Below are positions 1 to 12,677 of a DNA stretch of 64,000 bases, in pieces. Made by a program: the position numbers and the translations under genes. How positions within the stretch are numbered: position 1 is the stretch's first letter; every line of letters begins with the position of its first letter. Source of the stretch: Penicillium oxalicum (Eukaryota; Ascomycota; Eurotiomycetes; Eurotiales; Aspergillaceae); assembly GCF_001723175.1 (NCBI RefSeq), contig NC_064653.1, forward strand, positions 1,302,001 to 1,366,000, given 5' to 3'. The notes below the pieces were generated by a model that searched no databases, was not told where the DNA came from, and was given only the letters and a program-made list of their open reading frames with translations.

Positions 1-3000
1 CAATCTGTGCGCCTCATACTGCAGTGGTCCATGGCGACCTGTAGGTTTGTTCCGATCGGATCTCACCATCCAGTAACACGGAGACTCGATGGTCATTCGT
101 CGTACAGCATCTCATTACCCCGGAGTTTTGGAAGCGAACCTGAAAGCAGATAAAACAAAGGGCCCAACCAGCTCTCGCTGATCCTCTAGATGGGGTGAAT
201 GTTAAATTCTATCTTGTCCACTGAACAGTGTTCAGTGAACTGGAAGATCGATCAAGGAAATCCTACCCTAGATCGACAAGGCAAAGGCCCGTAAAGCATC
301 GCAATCTTCTTTTTGAGTCATCTCCACCCTGGACTTGGGCACATGATCAGGCATCGACGCTGCCCGTGCCAACTGGAGGGCGCTCACCACAGGAACAACG
401 TGATCCTCTCTCTCCACTGCCAGAGTTGAAGCAAACGAAGAGGCCGGTCCATTCAAACTTGATCAGGCGACAGTCTCTGTATGTCGGGTTCCTTGTGGTG
501 CACAGCAGCATGATGACAAACAAGATGTCTCTCCATGATGAGGTTGCTTGTTCCTTTTTTTTTACACGGAAAAAGGACAACAATATCGAGGATCTCCGGG
601 GACTGTGCGCCATCGTACACTGTAGCAATGCATAGTCTTCTTGAGTCGCTCATTCTGGGCCCATTACCTATGACCACCGAGCTCTATGTCTCAGCTACAG
701 TTTCCTCTTGATATCGCGCCTTCACCCGTCGACCAGAATTTACCGTCTTGGCCCTTTCGTCCGGCTCTATTCTTCCCTTGAATTTGCCACGGCCCAGGGA
801 CACAGCACAGCCTCTTTGGCTTCGTCTGCGTGACTCAAGTGTTGCATCCATCGCCCAAATAGGTGTACTCTTTCTAGCCCACATACCCTTTGATTGCGGC
901 TAAGATCTCAGCCGTTTTTCAAGTTCCTCAACACCAACGCCGCTCTCCATTCTTGGAATTTCACATCCCCTAAGACTCGGACCAACTCCTATGACATCCG
1001 ATCGTTCATCACCAGTACACCGCACAAACACACACTAATTCAACCCAGTCATCTCTTGCTTCGAGTAAGACAATGAAAACCGCTCCTCGACTCGAAAATT
1101 GTATATATTCTGACGACGTACCACGAGGAGACTAAATCGGAACCACAAATTCGGCGGGCAGCCGTGCAGACCAGGGCGGAACAGCAACCGGACATTACAA
1201 AGTGGATCCGATCAGCAACAAATTCCTCTTCGGTCGACGCCCAGCCCCGCTAGCGGCGGACCTGACCCGCGTGGTGAAAATTCAACTTTTACCATTTGTT
1301 GACGGATCCATTGAATGGGAAATTGTAAATCCTCCAGGAGTGACGACTGGAGGTACAAAGGGATGGATGAATAGAGATGACTCTCTTCCGTTGAATTTGA
1401 AAGAACCATCGCGTCATGAATGATTTTTGTACATCACATCACCGGGAGGAGCGAGCCGAGCGTGTTTGACATATTTGATCTTGCCGATGTTGGCCTGCGT
1501 ATATAGATTGCAATACAGTGATAGTCTATGTCATTGTCTCACCAAAGGTTTGCATATGCTTCGAACGCCCGTAGATTAGTTGACGGTTGCACTTTCTGAG
1601 TCGGTAGTTGCATCAGACTGGTCATGGAAAGGTAAGTTCCAGCTTGACCATGGCGACTACCAGCAGTATGAGTACGAGATAACCCTCTTCACCTCATCTT
1701 TGCCCATAATTAGCCAGCTATTCCGAAATCATTGTCTCGTGATTGTCTCTGTCCTCCCAAGATCTACCTCGTCGAGATGGAGCAAGACCTCCACCATAGC
1801 ACATCGCCTCTCTCATGTCCAGTTGAATCACTCGAGCATAGTCCTACATAAGTCAAGGGCTTGAACTGGAGGTTATAGGTCAAGTCAACCAACCCAGTTA
1901 GAAATGAAACCATTCGTGCATATTCTGCTATCGAATTCGACCGGCAGCGTGCACTGTACTTTCAAAAGATGGACATGCTTTCGGTCCTTACCTAGGCATG
2001 AACCGTTCATTACCACAGCCAGAGGAGCGGAACCACGAGTAACCCATAAGGTTACCCGGCAAAGTTCCGGATATCTGTTCGTGATTGTATAGATGTTACC
2101 AACCCTTTGATTAATCGAGACATTAAAATGCCATACACGTTCCATCCAAGCATGTCGCGCTAGAAGATTGAAAATACTATTCTAAGAATCGAACCCCCCA
2201 AAAATCGGCTCGGAGGAGTGCACCCTACCACTGGTGTCAAACTGGCAGAACATGCCTGTCTCAGACCGGACTCGTACGATAGACATTCAATTTGCACACA
2301 GCTACGAATGTATCCCGCAGAGGTTAGAAAGCACCCCCATCAACCGTAAATGATTCGTCGTGAAGATAGTGGCAATTCAAGAGAATCCTTGGTTCATATA
2401 CCTTAATCCCCAGTCTCGGAGGAGTTCAAATCAGCGAGATTTGGATGATTGGAACACGCCTGCGTTTGGAATCGAATCGAACGAGGGTCAACCTTGAGAA
2501 ATGTAGGTTCCCGCATTTGTGATTGCGAGCCTGACCCACGAGCACGAAATGAGTATCAGCCAGACGGGACGCTTGTCACGATGGTGTCCTGTCGTATGCA
2601 GATACCCGTCAAGGTCGAGCTTGTAGGACCCAAGTGGAAGGGCAAATCAGATGGAATGTCACTGATGAGAAGGAGAGGGTCTATTGACCATTTCGCCGAT
2701 GTCTAGTGTGTTGTCTAGTAGTGCCTCCTGCCTACTATATTTCGAGCTTGACCGCACAGCCTTTTTGTCGAGTCACAATCGAAAGTAAAAGTCCGATACC
2801 ATTTGGAGAAAAAAAGACAGATCAACCCCCCAAAAAACCACAACCTGTTGGCATCATAACAGCAAAAAAACATGAATGAAAACATCCCGCCAAATCTGTA
2901 AAATTCAACGCCCTTTTTTTTGTTTCCAAATCGATATATGCGACATGCCAGCCAGGTACTGTACCGCCGTTCTTGGAACCGGCTCAAAGACCACGAGGAT

Positions 3001-4906
3001 GAATCACTCAGACTCGGTGGAACTAAACGAGGTGATTGCTTGTCTGTTTGAGTCCTCGTGAGTGTGCTACACTGCATGATTGAATCGGGGGGAAAGAACC
3101 CATCGACCTGAGTCTATACTGCTCTCTCCAAGGATATCGCTCTCGAAATCTGATTCGTTGCCCTGCAACAGCTCACTACATTGATGCAGTGTAAATGCGT
3201 CTTCTCCTTTGCTCTCGAGGTGCCGAATCTCTCATATCGTGTCTCTTGTGGTGGGTATCGGTTATCATCGGACGAGTCACTGGCGGGAAAGCAGTGAGAT
3301 TCGACAACGGCCATCCCAGAAGAGGGTTCACCGACGTCATCTCATCAGATGGAAGTGTGACTGCAGTATGCGCGCACTTAATCATTGGTGTCGGGGCGTT
3401 TGCGCAGACGATTGGGCTCCCGCTCCAACACGGCATATGGCCGTCTCTTGCGTCCGCTCAGCAGTCTCTTGAGCGACCAGGAGCGGCGAACTTGCGGCTG
3501 ATCATTGGAGTGATCCGTGGTGGGTTCATGTCTGTCGGTGTCGGAGCCTGCTGACTTGGAGCGGGGAAAGGTCGACCGGGTCAACGGCTGTGCATCCATG
3601 TCTGCAACTGACAATGGCCAACTAGGATGGGTCAGGATGCAAACTCCCCGCGGAGTTGGGTTCTGATCGGAGTCGGGTTGATGAAACAAGGTTGGATGAC
3701 GAGACTTGGGCGGACAGCGTGTACAAAACGGTATGATGCTGCAGGTCGGATGTGCCCGATATTATCGCAGAGCGCAGGGATGATTGGCGTCAAGGTAGCA
3801 CTGAACTGACGAGACTCGAGGCGCCGTTTCTTCTCCTCCGGCTGTCGAGAGTCAGATGTTCAGCTGGAGGTCCGGTCTTTCTCAAGTCTCCAGTCCGGAA
3901 CCGAACTTCAGCGGACAATATATAAGCTAGGTTCCGCCAGATAAGTGAGATTGTCTTTGGTGAGAGGAAATCCCCGAAATCTCGCACCTGTTCTTCCCTT
4001 TTGGAGCCTTCGGAGCTGCTAGTTAAAAAAGACCCAACGCGGAGTGGAGGTGGCGTGGCCCCCCGCCAAATGGATGATCTGATTGCTCCAAGTCACGCCC
4101 GGAGACCGCGTGGACCGGTGGATCGGGGATCAGCTCGGTGGTGGCAGGCGAATGTGTTTCCATTGGACACGAAGTTGCTATGTGATGGAGTTGGGGGGGA
4201 AATGTCTCGTTTCGGCCGTTGGTGTTATGTGGCTACGGAGGACTCTATGAGAGAGCAAGTATGATGAATTTGTTCAATATTAGAAGAGAAAGGAAGGTGC
4301 CCGGCTATCGGAGTGGAGCATAATTATTGATGACGAGATCTCAGGTGGATGTTTACTCTAGAGAGCATTCCGGGGGAGGGGGGAAAGGCGACTCTGAAGG
4401 ATACATGTACATGCATATTACTATCGTCCACAATGTGATGTCTCCATCTTGCAGAATCGGCATGCTATCTAAGTAGATCTCCACTGGGGGGCTAATGCTC
4501 GTCGTCCCAGCCATTGAGTAGCGAGCTAGTGACCGGTGGCCAAGTGATCTATGCAACGGGAGCGCTTGTAGAACTCATTGGAGGATTATCGGTTCGAATG
4601 TGAGCGATTCCTGGACTCCGGCCAAATATCACCAGAGCCTACATTTAGCAAAATTGCAATCTAGCTGTGCGAGCACACAGGAGCGACTTGGTGAGACAAT
4701 GATAAGAGTGTGGATCATCCAGGAGCGTTATATGCAGGCTCTAGATTATACCCGTCGTTTCATTAATTTCGTTAAGTGTTGCAACCATTTCAGTAATCTA
4801 TGAACACGCAATTCTTGACTCCAGTCTCCGCAGATGCACCACAACGATCTGACATATTCAAAGCCAGACCATAGATCACAGACCAGTTTTGGGGAGGAGG
4901 GAACTC
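1..4906. other. Gene-poor stretch, no supported gene
   Basis: I see no convincing gene in these 4.9 kb. The open frames are short (up to 135 codons), overlap each other on both strands, often lack an ATG start, and resemble no family I know. The stretch 880-1430 is the most gene-like: a pyrimidine-rich leader-like run, an ATG at 1074 with a 20-codon frame, then an open frame from about 1132 to 1423. I could not join these into a trustworthy model. The region may hold a long non-coding transcript, a decayed gene or simply spacer. Confidence 0.5.
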
Positions 4907-6030
4907 TCAGAACCAGATTTTGATGAGTTCTTCACTAACAGCACTCGGCGTCAAGACACCGCTGTCGGTAATCAGTGCGGAGATAAGGTGGGGTGGCGTG
5001 AAGTCGACCGAGTCGCACAGTGGCAGCTCAACAGGCTTGTCGGAATGTCCAACATTGGGCGTTTGTTGTTGTCGCTTCTTCTCCTCGGCGATATCATCCG
5101 CAGACTTAAAGTCCACCACATGTTGCTCAATGGGCAGATCGTACTGGCCCAGGGGGAAGAGACGAACAAACTTGTGACTTTCGGCCACCACATAGAACGG
5201 CTTGCCGATGGCCTTTGCGAGCAGACCAATCTGATAAGTGCCCATCCGGGACACAATGCCACCATTTTCCACCACACCTTCCGCACCGACAATGACCATG
5301 TCCGTTTTTCCGAGCGCATACGCCACCGCCGACTCGGGGATCGTCGCGACTGGGACACCCTTGGCTCGCAACGCGCGAACCGTCTCCATTCCTTCCGGCT
5401 CTCCAGAGGGCTCCTCGATGTTCTGGCTTATTGAAGACAGGACGTATATGACTCGGAATCGAACCGCAGATGGGCCACCCTCCTCGTCGGCAGCCTTTTG
5501 CAGTAAAGAAGCTACGGCTCGGGAGCCTCCATTAGTGAGAACTGTGCAGCCATCCCGAATGAAGCCCCGGCCAAACGCAGCAATCTTCTGCCGGCTCTCT
5601 TTGGCGCGACGAATGAACAGACGGCCGTTGGATAGCAAGTGTGTACGAATGGCCTTGAAGTCACCCGCCGGTCCTAGCTGACCGGGTCGTTGTAATGTAG
5701 TGATGAGATAGCGCTGGAAAAGATCGGTGCCGGCCGAAAGACCGATGGGGTTGGGAATGGATCGTTTCAGATGAGCGGTTGACTTTTCTAAGAGGTCAAG
5801 AGTTTCGGAAATTGTCGAAGAAGGGCAGTGGGTGAGGACGTGTACCAGCGCCTCGATAGCAGCAATGGGCATCGTGAGGTCGGGATCAGAGCGAAGCAGC
5901 TCATTGTATGTCGCAACGATGCTATGTTGGCCAAGTATGAGCGGGGAGGGGTTGAAACACTGAAGGGGTTCAAAACCTACTCAAACGCATTTGAGTCGGC
6001 CGCAGCCGCACTCTCTTTAGTCGTCGCCAT
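4907..6030 (-). CDS. GCN3: Translation initiation factor eIF2B subunit alpha
   Basis: Regulatory alpha subunit of eIF2B, the guanine nucleotide exchange factor that reloads eIF2 with GTP. It senses phosphorylated eIF2 alpha and so mediates general amino-acid control in the cytosol. The model is two exons, 6030-5981 and 5921-4907, joined over a 59-bp GTAGGT..ATAG intron, giving 354 residues, the usual length. The first exon supplies MATTKESAAAADSNAF and the join restores DIVATYNELL followed by DPDLTMPIAAIEALV, a hallmark of the family. The C-terminal Rossmann-like half is complete, with ILTNGGSRAV-type (here VLTNGGSRAV), VGAEGVVENGG and FYVVAESHKF segments. Without the first exon the protein would lack its N-terminal helix. 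It is divergent from NUF2, with 269 bp between start codons. Family assignment is very secure; the intron is inferred from frame and splice signals. Confidence 0.95.
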
Positions 6031-6299
6031 GCCGTTGTGTGAAGCTATTGGAACTATTGGGATAATCTTCAAAGAGTCACGATTTCTTTGGATGATGAAA
6101 AGTGTTTGTCGTGTTTGTTTCCTGCCCCTCAGTGCTACGCTAACCCGATGCGGACGGGCGTGCGGGCTTCTGGTCAAAGTAAACAATCGACCGCAACCCA
6201 AAACAACGACCACCTTCGACAACCCAGAGAGACGTTTCGGGCCATTCCCTTCGGCCACAGGGAAAGGCATAGGGCAGCAGACTGCTGCATCGACTCACT
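6031..6299. promoter_or_regulatory. Shared divergent promoter, eIF2B alpha / NUF2
   Basis: Only 269 bp separate the two start codons, so both 5' leaders and promoters must lie here. On the minus strand there is a TGACTC core (gagtca near 6076-6081), which matches part of the Gcn4/CpcA site TGACTCA. That would fit a gene of general amino-acid control, but a six-base match can occur by chance. Confidence 0.5.
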
Positions 6300-7886
6300 A
6301 TGGCTTACAACTCTCGAATGAGTATGGCTGGCTCTCAACAGCACAATAATCGGTCCCGCAAAAAGGAAGATGACAATGACGCATTGATGCGCCTGGTGAG
6401 TCGTAGCCTCAACCGCAGAAACATGTGCGATGTGCATGCTACAGGAGAATCATGACTGAGTTTGCTACAGCCAGATAAGGAAATCGCAGGATGTATCAAC
6501 GACATTGGAATCCCATTCACTGCTGCAGATTTATTGAAGCCTAATGCGCAACAAATTCAAATGGTGTTTGAGTGGTTCGCAGAGCTTCTTATGAACATCA
6601 CACGCGAGACGGTTGAGCCGGCGATGCATGCCGCCGCTGAAGATATTTGCGGCGACTACCCCGACATCATTCCCAACGACACGCGCAACCTCATGGGTTT
6701 TTTCGTGAGCATCCGGACATTGCTTGCCGAGGTATGGGCATCATGTACCCCTCGTCGTAAAAAACAGACAAGACACTAAAATCGAAAATCTCTAAATAGT
6801 GCGGCGTAAACGACTTCACCTTCACTGATCTCACAAGACCGACCCACGACCGTCTGGTCAAGATCTTCTCCTACCTCATCAACTTTGTCCGTTTCCGCGA
6901 GTCGCAGACACCAGTGATAGACGAGCACTTCAACAAGACTGAGAAAACAAAGACTCGGATTGAGCAACTCCTGGCTGAGAACCAGGAAATGCAGCAGCGC
7001 CTGGCCGAAATGCGCCGAGACCAACAAGCCAACGAAATTCAAGTTCGAGAGAAAGTCGCGCGAAACGATGCTCTTAAAGCTCGACTCCGAGAACTGGGAG
7101 CGGAGCAATCGCGCGTGGCAGAGACGCTTGATCGGGTCAAGGGGGACAGGGCACGGCGACAACAGCAGCTAGAGGAGAAAATGGAGCGAACCGTCCGCGC
7201 GCGGCAGGAAGCCGAAAAATTGCGGCCTTATGTCCTCGAGTCCCCCGTCACACTTCAAACTTCATTGACCGAGCTGGCCGAGAATCTGATGCGCGAGAAG
7301 GCGCAAATCGACGCGATGGAACGGCGCGCTCGGGCGCTTCAGACCTCATCCGATACCTTCACAGTCGTTTCGAACGATGTGCAAGCGTGTGTCAAATTGC
7401 TCGAGGATATCTCCAACGAGCTTCAGAAAGAGGAAGAGGAAGAGGCCCGCGCCGCGCGAAACAAGGATGCGATCTCAGACAAGGGTAACACCGTGCGAGA
7501 AGTCGAGCAGACAGAAAAGCTCCTCCAACGCCAGCTGGCACGTTGGCAAGAACGTATCGAAGCGTTGCGCAAATCGGCTCAGGAAAAGGCCGAGGCTGCA
7601 CAGGTGCGGATGGAAGAGCTCCGAATCGTACAAAAGCAGCTCCGCGAAGAGCGCGCCGAAAAGCAGCGGGACATGGAACGGAGAAGAATTCGAATTGAGC
7701 AAACGGAGAAGAAGGTGGGTTTCGTCAGACACTGCCGCAATTGCCCAACGACATGCTGACATTTCGTAATAGATGGTTGATCTCAAAGAGAACATTGAAG
7801 GCGAGATTCAAGCGGCCCATGACCAGTACCTGAAGCTTGAATCCCACATCAAGCTGTATATCACCGAGATGGAGAAGTCTCTGTGA
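6300..7886 (+). CDS. NUF2: Kinetochore protein NUF2 (Ndc80 complex)
   Basis: Subunit of the Ndc80 complex that links kinetochores to spindle microtubules. Four exons, 6300-6395, 6471-6731, 6800-7714 and 7773-7886, all in phase 0, give 461 residues, typical for NUF2. Residues about 30-170 form the calponin-homology-like head, with the family pattern [21 protein letters not shown], a conserved LLMNITRE stretch and [15 protein letters not shown]. The rest is a long heptad-rich coiled coil with many Glu, Arg, Lys and Gln that pairs with NDC80. The small last exon encodes a coiled-coil end finishing ITEMEKSL. Its partners are not in this window. Introns are 58-75 bp. The call rests on the head motifs plus the coiled-coil architecture. 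Confidence 0.93.
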
Positions 7887-8081
7887 GCTTCGATGATCAT
7901 TGGGCTTTTGTGTATGATTCAGGAGTTTATCGGTCAGCACCAGGATACCCGGGCAGTGAATGTTTGACTAGTTTTTGTTCTTCTTTTTGGCAGGAGTTTG
8001 CTTTGACTTTCATCGGCTTCTGAACACTTAAAAAGGCCGCGGCGGCTTGATAGATGAAATTTCAGTCTTCTTATGACCTCC

Positions 8082-8926
8082 TCAAGCGTCCAGCCCAGAA
8101 CCAAATTCAAACCATCGCTGGGCGATTTCTCTCACAGTCACAGCACGGCCACCCAATTTGTCTTGTTCGCTGCGGAGTCGTACAGAGCCATTGAGAAAAG
8201 GTACCTTGGTGTCCCACAAGCTAGCTCCTTTGTTCGTGCTCACCAGGTCCATGGCATTTTTGCACTCGTAAATAATCAAATCCGTGAACGACTCAGCCGC
8301 GAACTCAACTGCGGCGGCGAAAGTCCGAGAGAGCCCCTGGGCCGAGAATTCCGTGGTTGTGGAATGCAAAGCGACCATATCCAAGATGACGAGGAGGGGT
8401 TCCTTGGGTTGTCTCGCAGATTTCAGCTCATAGCTCCTACCAGTGCCATGCGCATGATCAACCGACAGATACGCTCGAAGACTCTCTAGTGATGGACAAA
8501 ACCCCAACTGAATATTGCTGGAGTTTGCTAAAACACCGATAGTCCTGGCGAGCAGGTCATTTTCATGTATGGCGTGAAAGTCTTCATCCTGTGACCGAAT
8601 AGCACAAGCGAGCTGTATGAGAAATTCGGCTTTGGTGCTACAAATTATTAATCGTGTCTTTGCGCCCCGATCGAGGAGTCTCTGAAGCAACTCGGTTACC
8701 AAGCTGCAAGAGGTGGCAGTGCGCTTCAGGCCCATGATGTGAAGTTTCGTCCTCAGTAGGCCAAGAGTAGGTATCTGTGCGCAAAGCCAGGCACGGCGCT
8801 TGATCACGCTCTCCTTGTTGGTCCAATCAATTCCTGCTTAAATGTGGCGTGTTTGAGGTAGGTCCTCTTCACTGGTAGACCCTGAGAACGAGAAGCTCTC
8901 ACCGACGGCGGAGCTGGTTGCTCCAT
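8082..8926 (-). CDS. Uncharacterised protein, possibly RecA-like fold
   Basis: I do not recognise this gene with confidence. The open frame runs from about 8836 down to the stop at 8082. Its first in-frame ATG is at 8735 (217 residues), but coding-like sequence continues upstream to an in-frame stop at 8837-8839, so a 5' exon is likely. An ATG at 8926 opens a short MEQPAPPS exon followed by GTGAGA; the end coordinate given assumes that exon, and its acceptor is unresolved. The protein has alternating hydrophobic strands and helices, a strand rich in LLVILDMVAL resembling a Walker B strand, and a C-terminal GGRAVTVREIAQRW segment, recalling Rad51-paralogue or KaiC-like ATPases. I see no clear Walker A. 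It converges on NUF2 and diverges from AP-3 beta. Confidence 0.55.
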
Positions 8927-9056
8927 TCACCAAGCCGCGGAGGTCATCCTCTCCTCCGCTTTGGGGTTGAAAACCCCCCCACCTTTCTCCTCACACTCTC
9001 TCGGGCCAATTCTCGCACTTGCGCATACCGGAGCAGATCTAGTGGGCCCGGTAAAT
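8927..9056. promoter_or_regulatory. Compact divergent promoter upstream of AP-3 beta
   Basis: At most 321 bp, and perhaps only 130 bp, lie between the start of the uncharacterised minus-strand gene and the AP-3 beta ATG at 9057. The interval holds CT-rich runs (ctcctcacactctc) on the plus strand but no canonical TATA box. The two genes probably share this promoter. Confidence 0.4.
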
Positions 9057-11729
9057 ATGGAGACTATATCCAGAATATCATCGATGCTGGAAACAGGTAT
9101 GACTCTTCCCTTACCACTTCAAGCAAGGCCTTGTTCGAGATGCGAAGGATAGCTGACCGCAGGCACGTCACTGTGCGCATAGCTCGAGAGCTCACCCTCG
9201 AAGCCGCCCAGGCCGCTGCAAGTAATCGGAGTTCAAATCCCGATTATGGTTCCCGAACGTATAGCGTGTCACACATTAAAAAACTCTTGGACAGTCGCCA
9301 TGAGCGCGAGGTCCTGGACGGAATGCGGAGAGTGATTTCGGTACGGCGACAGTGGTTGGAAGGACGCGTGATGCTGCAGGAGCTGACTTCTATTCATGTT
9401 TGATGCTTTCTAGTTGATGTATCGCTCCGAGCCCTCTCTCCCATTTTTCTCAGCCGTTGTGAAAAATGCCGCCAGTCCAAACCTGGAAGTCAAGAAGCTG
9501 GTCTACATCTATCTGGTTCACCATGCAGAAGCCGAGCCCGACTTAGCGTTGTTGTCGATCAATGCCATCCAAAAATCGTTGACAGACCAGAATCCGCAAG
9601 TCCGGACCATGGCGTTACGCACCATGTCAGGCATTCGAGTTCCGGTTATCAGTCAGATTGTCTCTTTGGCCATCAAACGAGGATGCGGTGACATGAGTCC
9701 ACATGTGCGGAAGGCCGCGGCATTGGCGATTCCCAAATGCTACCGCTTGGATCCCAACACCCTACCGCAACTGATAGGATATTTATCAACGTTACTTGGA
9801 GACCCGCAGTACTTTGTGGTTGGGCCTGCCGTCGCGGCCTTCCTGGAGGTCTGCCCAGACCAGATCGACTTGATCCACAAGCACTACCGCGGCCTGGTGA
9901 AGAAACTCGTTGACATGGACGAATGGGGCCAGCTTGCAACCTTGCGGTTATTGACTATCTACGCGCGAAAATGCTTTCCCCGGAGAACACAAAAGATCAA
10001 ACAGGCCGTTACCACCAAACCTTTTTATGATGACGAGGTGCAAGATCACAATGAGCCTATTGATGGCTCTGAGTACGAGGTTCAGCTCGTTGATTCGGAC
10101 CTTGAGCTTCTATTTCGGGCGTGCAAGCTTCTCCTGCAAAATCGCAATTCTGCCGTCATCGTCAGTGTTGTCCGCTGTTTCTTCTATCTCGCACCGCCCG
10201 AATACCTTCACTCGGCCGTCGGGCCCCTAGTGGCCCTTCTTCGGTGCCCCCAAGACATGCAGCACGTTGCTCTTTACAATATCGTCACAGTCGCTCTCAG
10301 AGACCCCCAGCCATTTACAAAGTACATTGCTCGATTCCTTGTTCATGCGAGCGACCCGTTACATATCTGGCGCTTGAAACTAGAGATTTTAACCATTCTC
10401 TTCCCTTACTGCGGGCAGCATTGGAAGGGAGTAATCATCAGCGAACTTGAACATTTCTCTGCTGGAACCGATCCAGAGCTAGTTCGAGAGAGCGTGCGGG
10501 CGATTGGACGCTGCGCTCAAGGGGACGCCTCCACCGCCGAGCTCTGTCTGCGTATCCTGCTCAACCAAGTCTCCAGCCTGGATGGTAATCTGGTCTCAGA
10601 GTCGCTGACGGTCATCCGACACTTGATTCAGCAAGATCCACCGTCCCACAAGCAGACGGTCATCAGGCTTGTCACCCACCTGGGCACAACAGCAAACCCT
10701 GATGCCCGTGCAACAATCATCTGGCTAGTGGGGGAATTTGCGGGCGTCGATCCCGGACACAACATTGCCCCTGACGTTTTGCGTGTTCTGATTCGGACAT
10801 TCGCCGATGAGACTGAAATTGTCAAACAGCAGATCGTTCTATTGGGAGCCAAGGTGTACCTTCATCATCTGCTTCAGACAACTTCTACCGAGTCATCAGA
10901 GCCAGCTCCACCCTCCATTGACACAGCAACGGCAACCCAACTCGGGGATGCGATTGAGAATGAATGGACATCGGACCAGCGTGAAAATGAAGGTATCTCA
11001 GATGAGACTCCGCGACCAGATGCTGTAAACGAAGAGAAAAGTGAGGATCGAATCACCATGCTTTGGCGCTACATTTTGCTTCTCGCGCGGTACGATCCTT
11101 CTTACGATCTCCGTGATCGTGCTCGCTTGTACAAGGCTCTCCTGGCGACTCCATCGTCCACACAGTTAGCCAATCTGCTCTTGCTGGCTCCCAAGCCTGT
11201 GCCGCATGCTCCCAGTCCGTCGGAAACACGCAAGGATCTTCTACTTGGCACAGCCACTCTCGTTGTTGGACAGGAAGCAGGACACCAAGGTCTTCAAGGC
11301 TATGCGAAGCTTCCAGACTGGGTTGAAGCGGGGCAAGAACCGGATGCTAGTCTGCGAGCTGATGAGACCAAACCGGAGACTTCAACAACCCTCGATGCAT
11401 CCATGACTGCTGGCGCGCGCCTAGATAAGGCCCTTCGAGAACATCAAACCATGGTACCGCCAAGAGGAAGCGGCAGTGGAGTGGGAGGAGCACCCTCTGG
11501 CAAAAAGACTTTGGACCAATGGCTTGATGAAGAAGAGGAGTCCGAGTCTGGCTCTGAAAGCGAAGAAGAGACTGATTCCGAAGAAGAGACTGACTCTGAA
11601 GAGGCATCTGATGATGAGACAGACGAAGACGAGTCCGAGGAAGAAGATGAAGATGATGACTCGGAAGCAGATGACACCGACTCCGAGACCGAAGCGGTGC
11701 ACAAAGAGTCCGAGCAGCTGCTAAAGTAG
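9057..11729 (+). CDS. APL6: AP-3 adaptor complex subunit beta
   Basis: Large beta subunit of the AP-3 adaptor, which sorts cargo from Golgi or endosome to the vacuole. Exons 9057-9096, 9183-9340 and 9414-11729 give 837 residues. The 40-nt first exon encodes METISRISSMLET and joins to ARELTLEAAQAA, the conserved start of the family. The N-terminal adaptin solenoid follows, with the signatures SPNLEVKKLVYIYLVHHAE, ALLSINAIQKSLTDQNPQVR and SPHVRKAAALAIPKCYRLD. The last 100 residues are a strongly acidic Ser/Glu/Asp hinge typical of AP-3 beta. Introns are 86 and 73 bp; the second joins VIS to LMYRSEPSLPFF. The C-terminal appendage seen in animals is absent, as in other fungi. The start was chosen because the short first exon restores the conserved N-terminus. 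Confidence 0.95.
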
Positions 11730-12677
11730 ACTGATTGCCGGCTATATATATCTGCATCTGTTGCGGATTGAGCAGAGAGCGGCCGCCTAAAATATCAATT
11801 CAAATCTTTCGGATGCTCTTCAATGAATAATTGTCAAAATGTGGCATTCCAGGATAGGATTATCTGATATGCCATGTTTCAGGTACTAGGTGCCGTCGGC
11901 TGAGTCTATTTGAGACATTTCCGGGCTTGAACGCCGTGCGCTTCCAGTCTACTTAAGCAAAAAAGCATGTAGTACGTAATTGGCCAAGGAGCTCTACCTG
12001 GTTGGTGGCCGTAGCGCCGATCCTCTCACAATGAAGTTGGTAGATGTCTTTAACCTCCGTCATACTGAAAATGCGAGTGTGTATGTACACATGCATGCAT
12101 TCTTCTCAGGTGATCTCTCGCTAAGGTAGGTATAGGCCCATTGTGTTTCGAGATGCATGATCTGACTCCTTCACAGACGACAAGCACCAATAACTCCAAG
12201 TAACTAGAACTGTTGGCACTCGGATGACAGAGGGGAGCCCATCACGTGCCAGGCACCGAACTGCTCAGGTGGAGAGCGAGCGGTCAAATTTGGCAGATCT
12301 GACCCTCACACAAGGCGATAAGCACCCCTCAAGGTATTGAAGACGTTCTCGAACTCATCCAAACACAAAGGCTGTGCTCGCAGATTGAACATCCTGCGGT
12401 TACATATGGTCAACTGTGCTATTCTCATGATGCCTGTATTCCTGAATCTAATCAGCATAATCCCCTCCCATTCCGTACACTGCAACTTCTAATCCCCACC
12501 ACGTGCGGCTATTCCCCCTCAAGCGGTCAGACACAACGCCGGTCCGATCGCCTCGTTGGTGCGGCAGCACTGTTGCCTTACCCTGCCTCGCTTGCTGGTC
12601 TCCCAGCCAGGACCTCAGGAGCTTTCATACGGTAGTTCGGCTATCGAGCTGCCCTGCGTGCGAGAAACTTTGTCATC
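11730..12677. other. Intergenic, AP-3 beta to PPG1
   Basis: About 950 bp with no credible open frame. It should contain the AP-3 beta 3' end and the PPG1 promoter and leader; the leader part is pyrimidine-rich near 12460-12670. I see no repeat or RNA gene. Confidence 0.6.

Noticed and set aside
2161..2260. tRNA-like traces on the minus strand (GGTTCGATTC and a D-arm-like ACCAGTGGTAGGGT)
   Set aside because: The T-arm stem does not pair, no anticodon arm can be drawn and the acceptor stem is missing. Probably chance or a long-decayed relic.
3176..3689. Overlapping frames on both strands as a small gene
   Set aside because: Both strands are equally open, compositions are skewed to Arg/Ser or hydrophobic by base content alone, and nothing matches a family.
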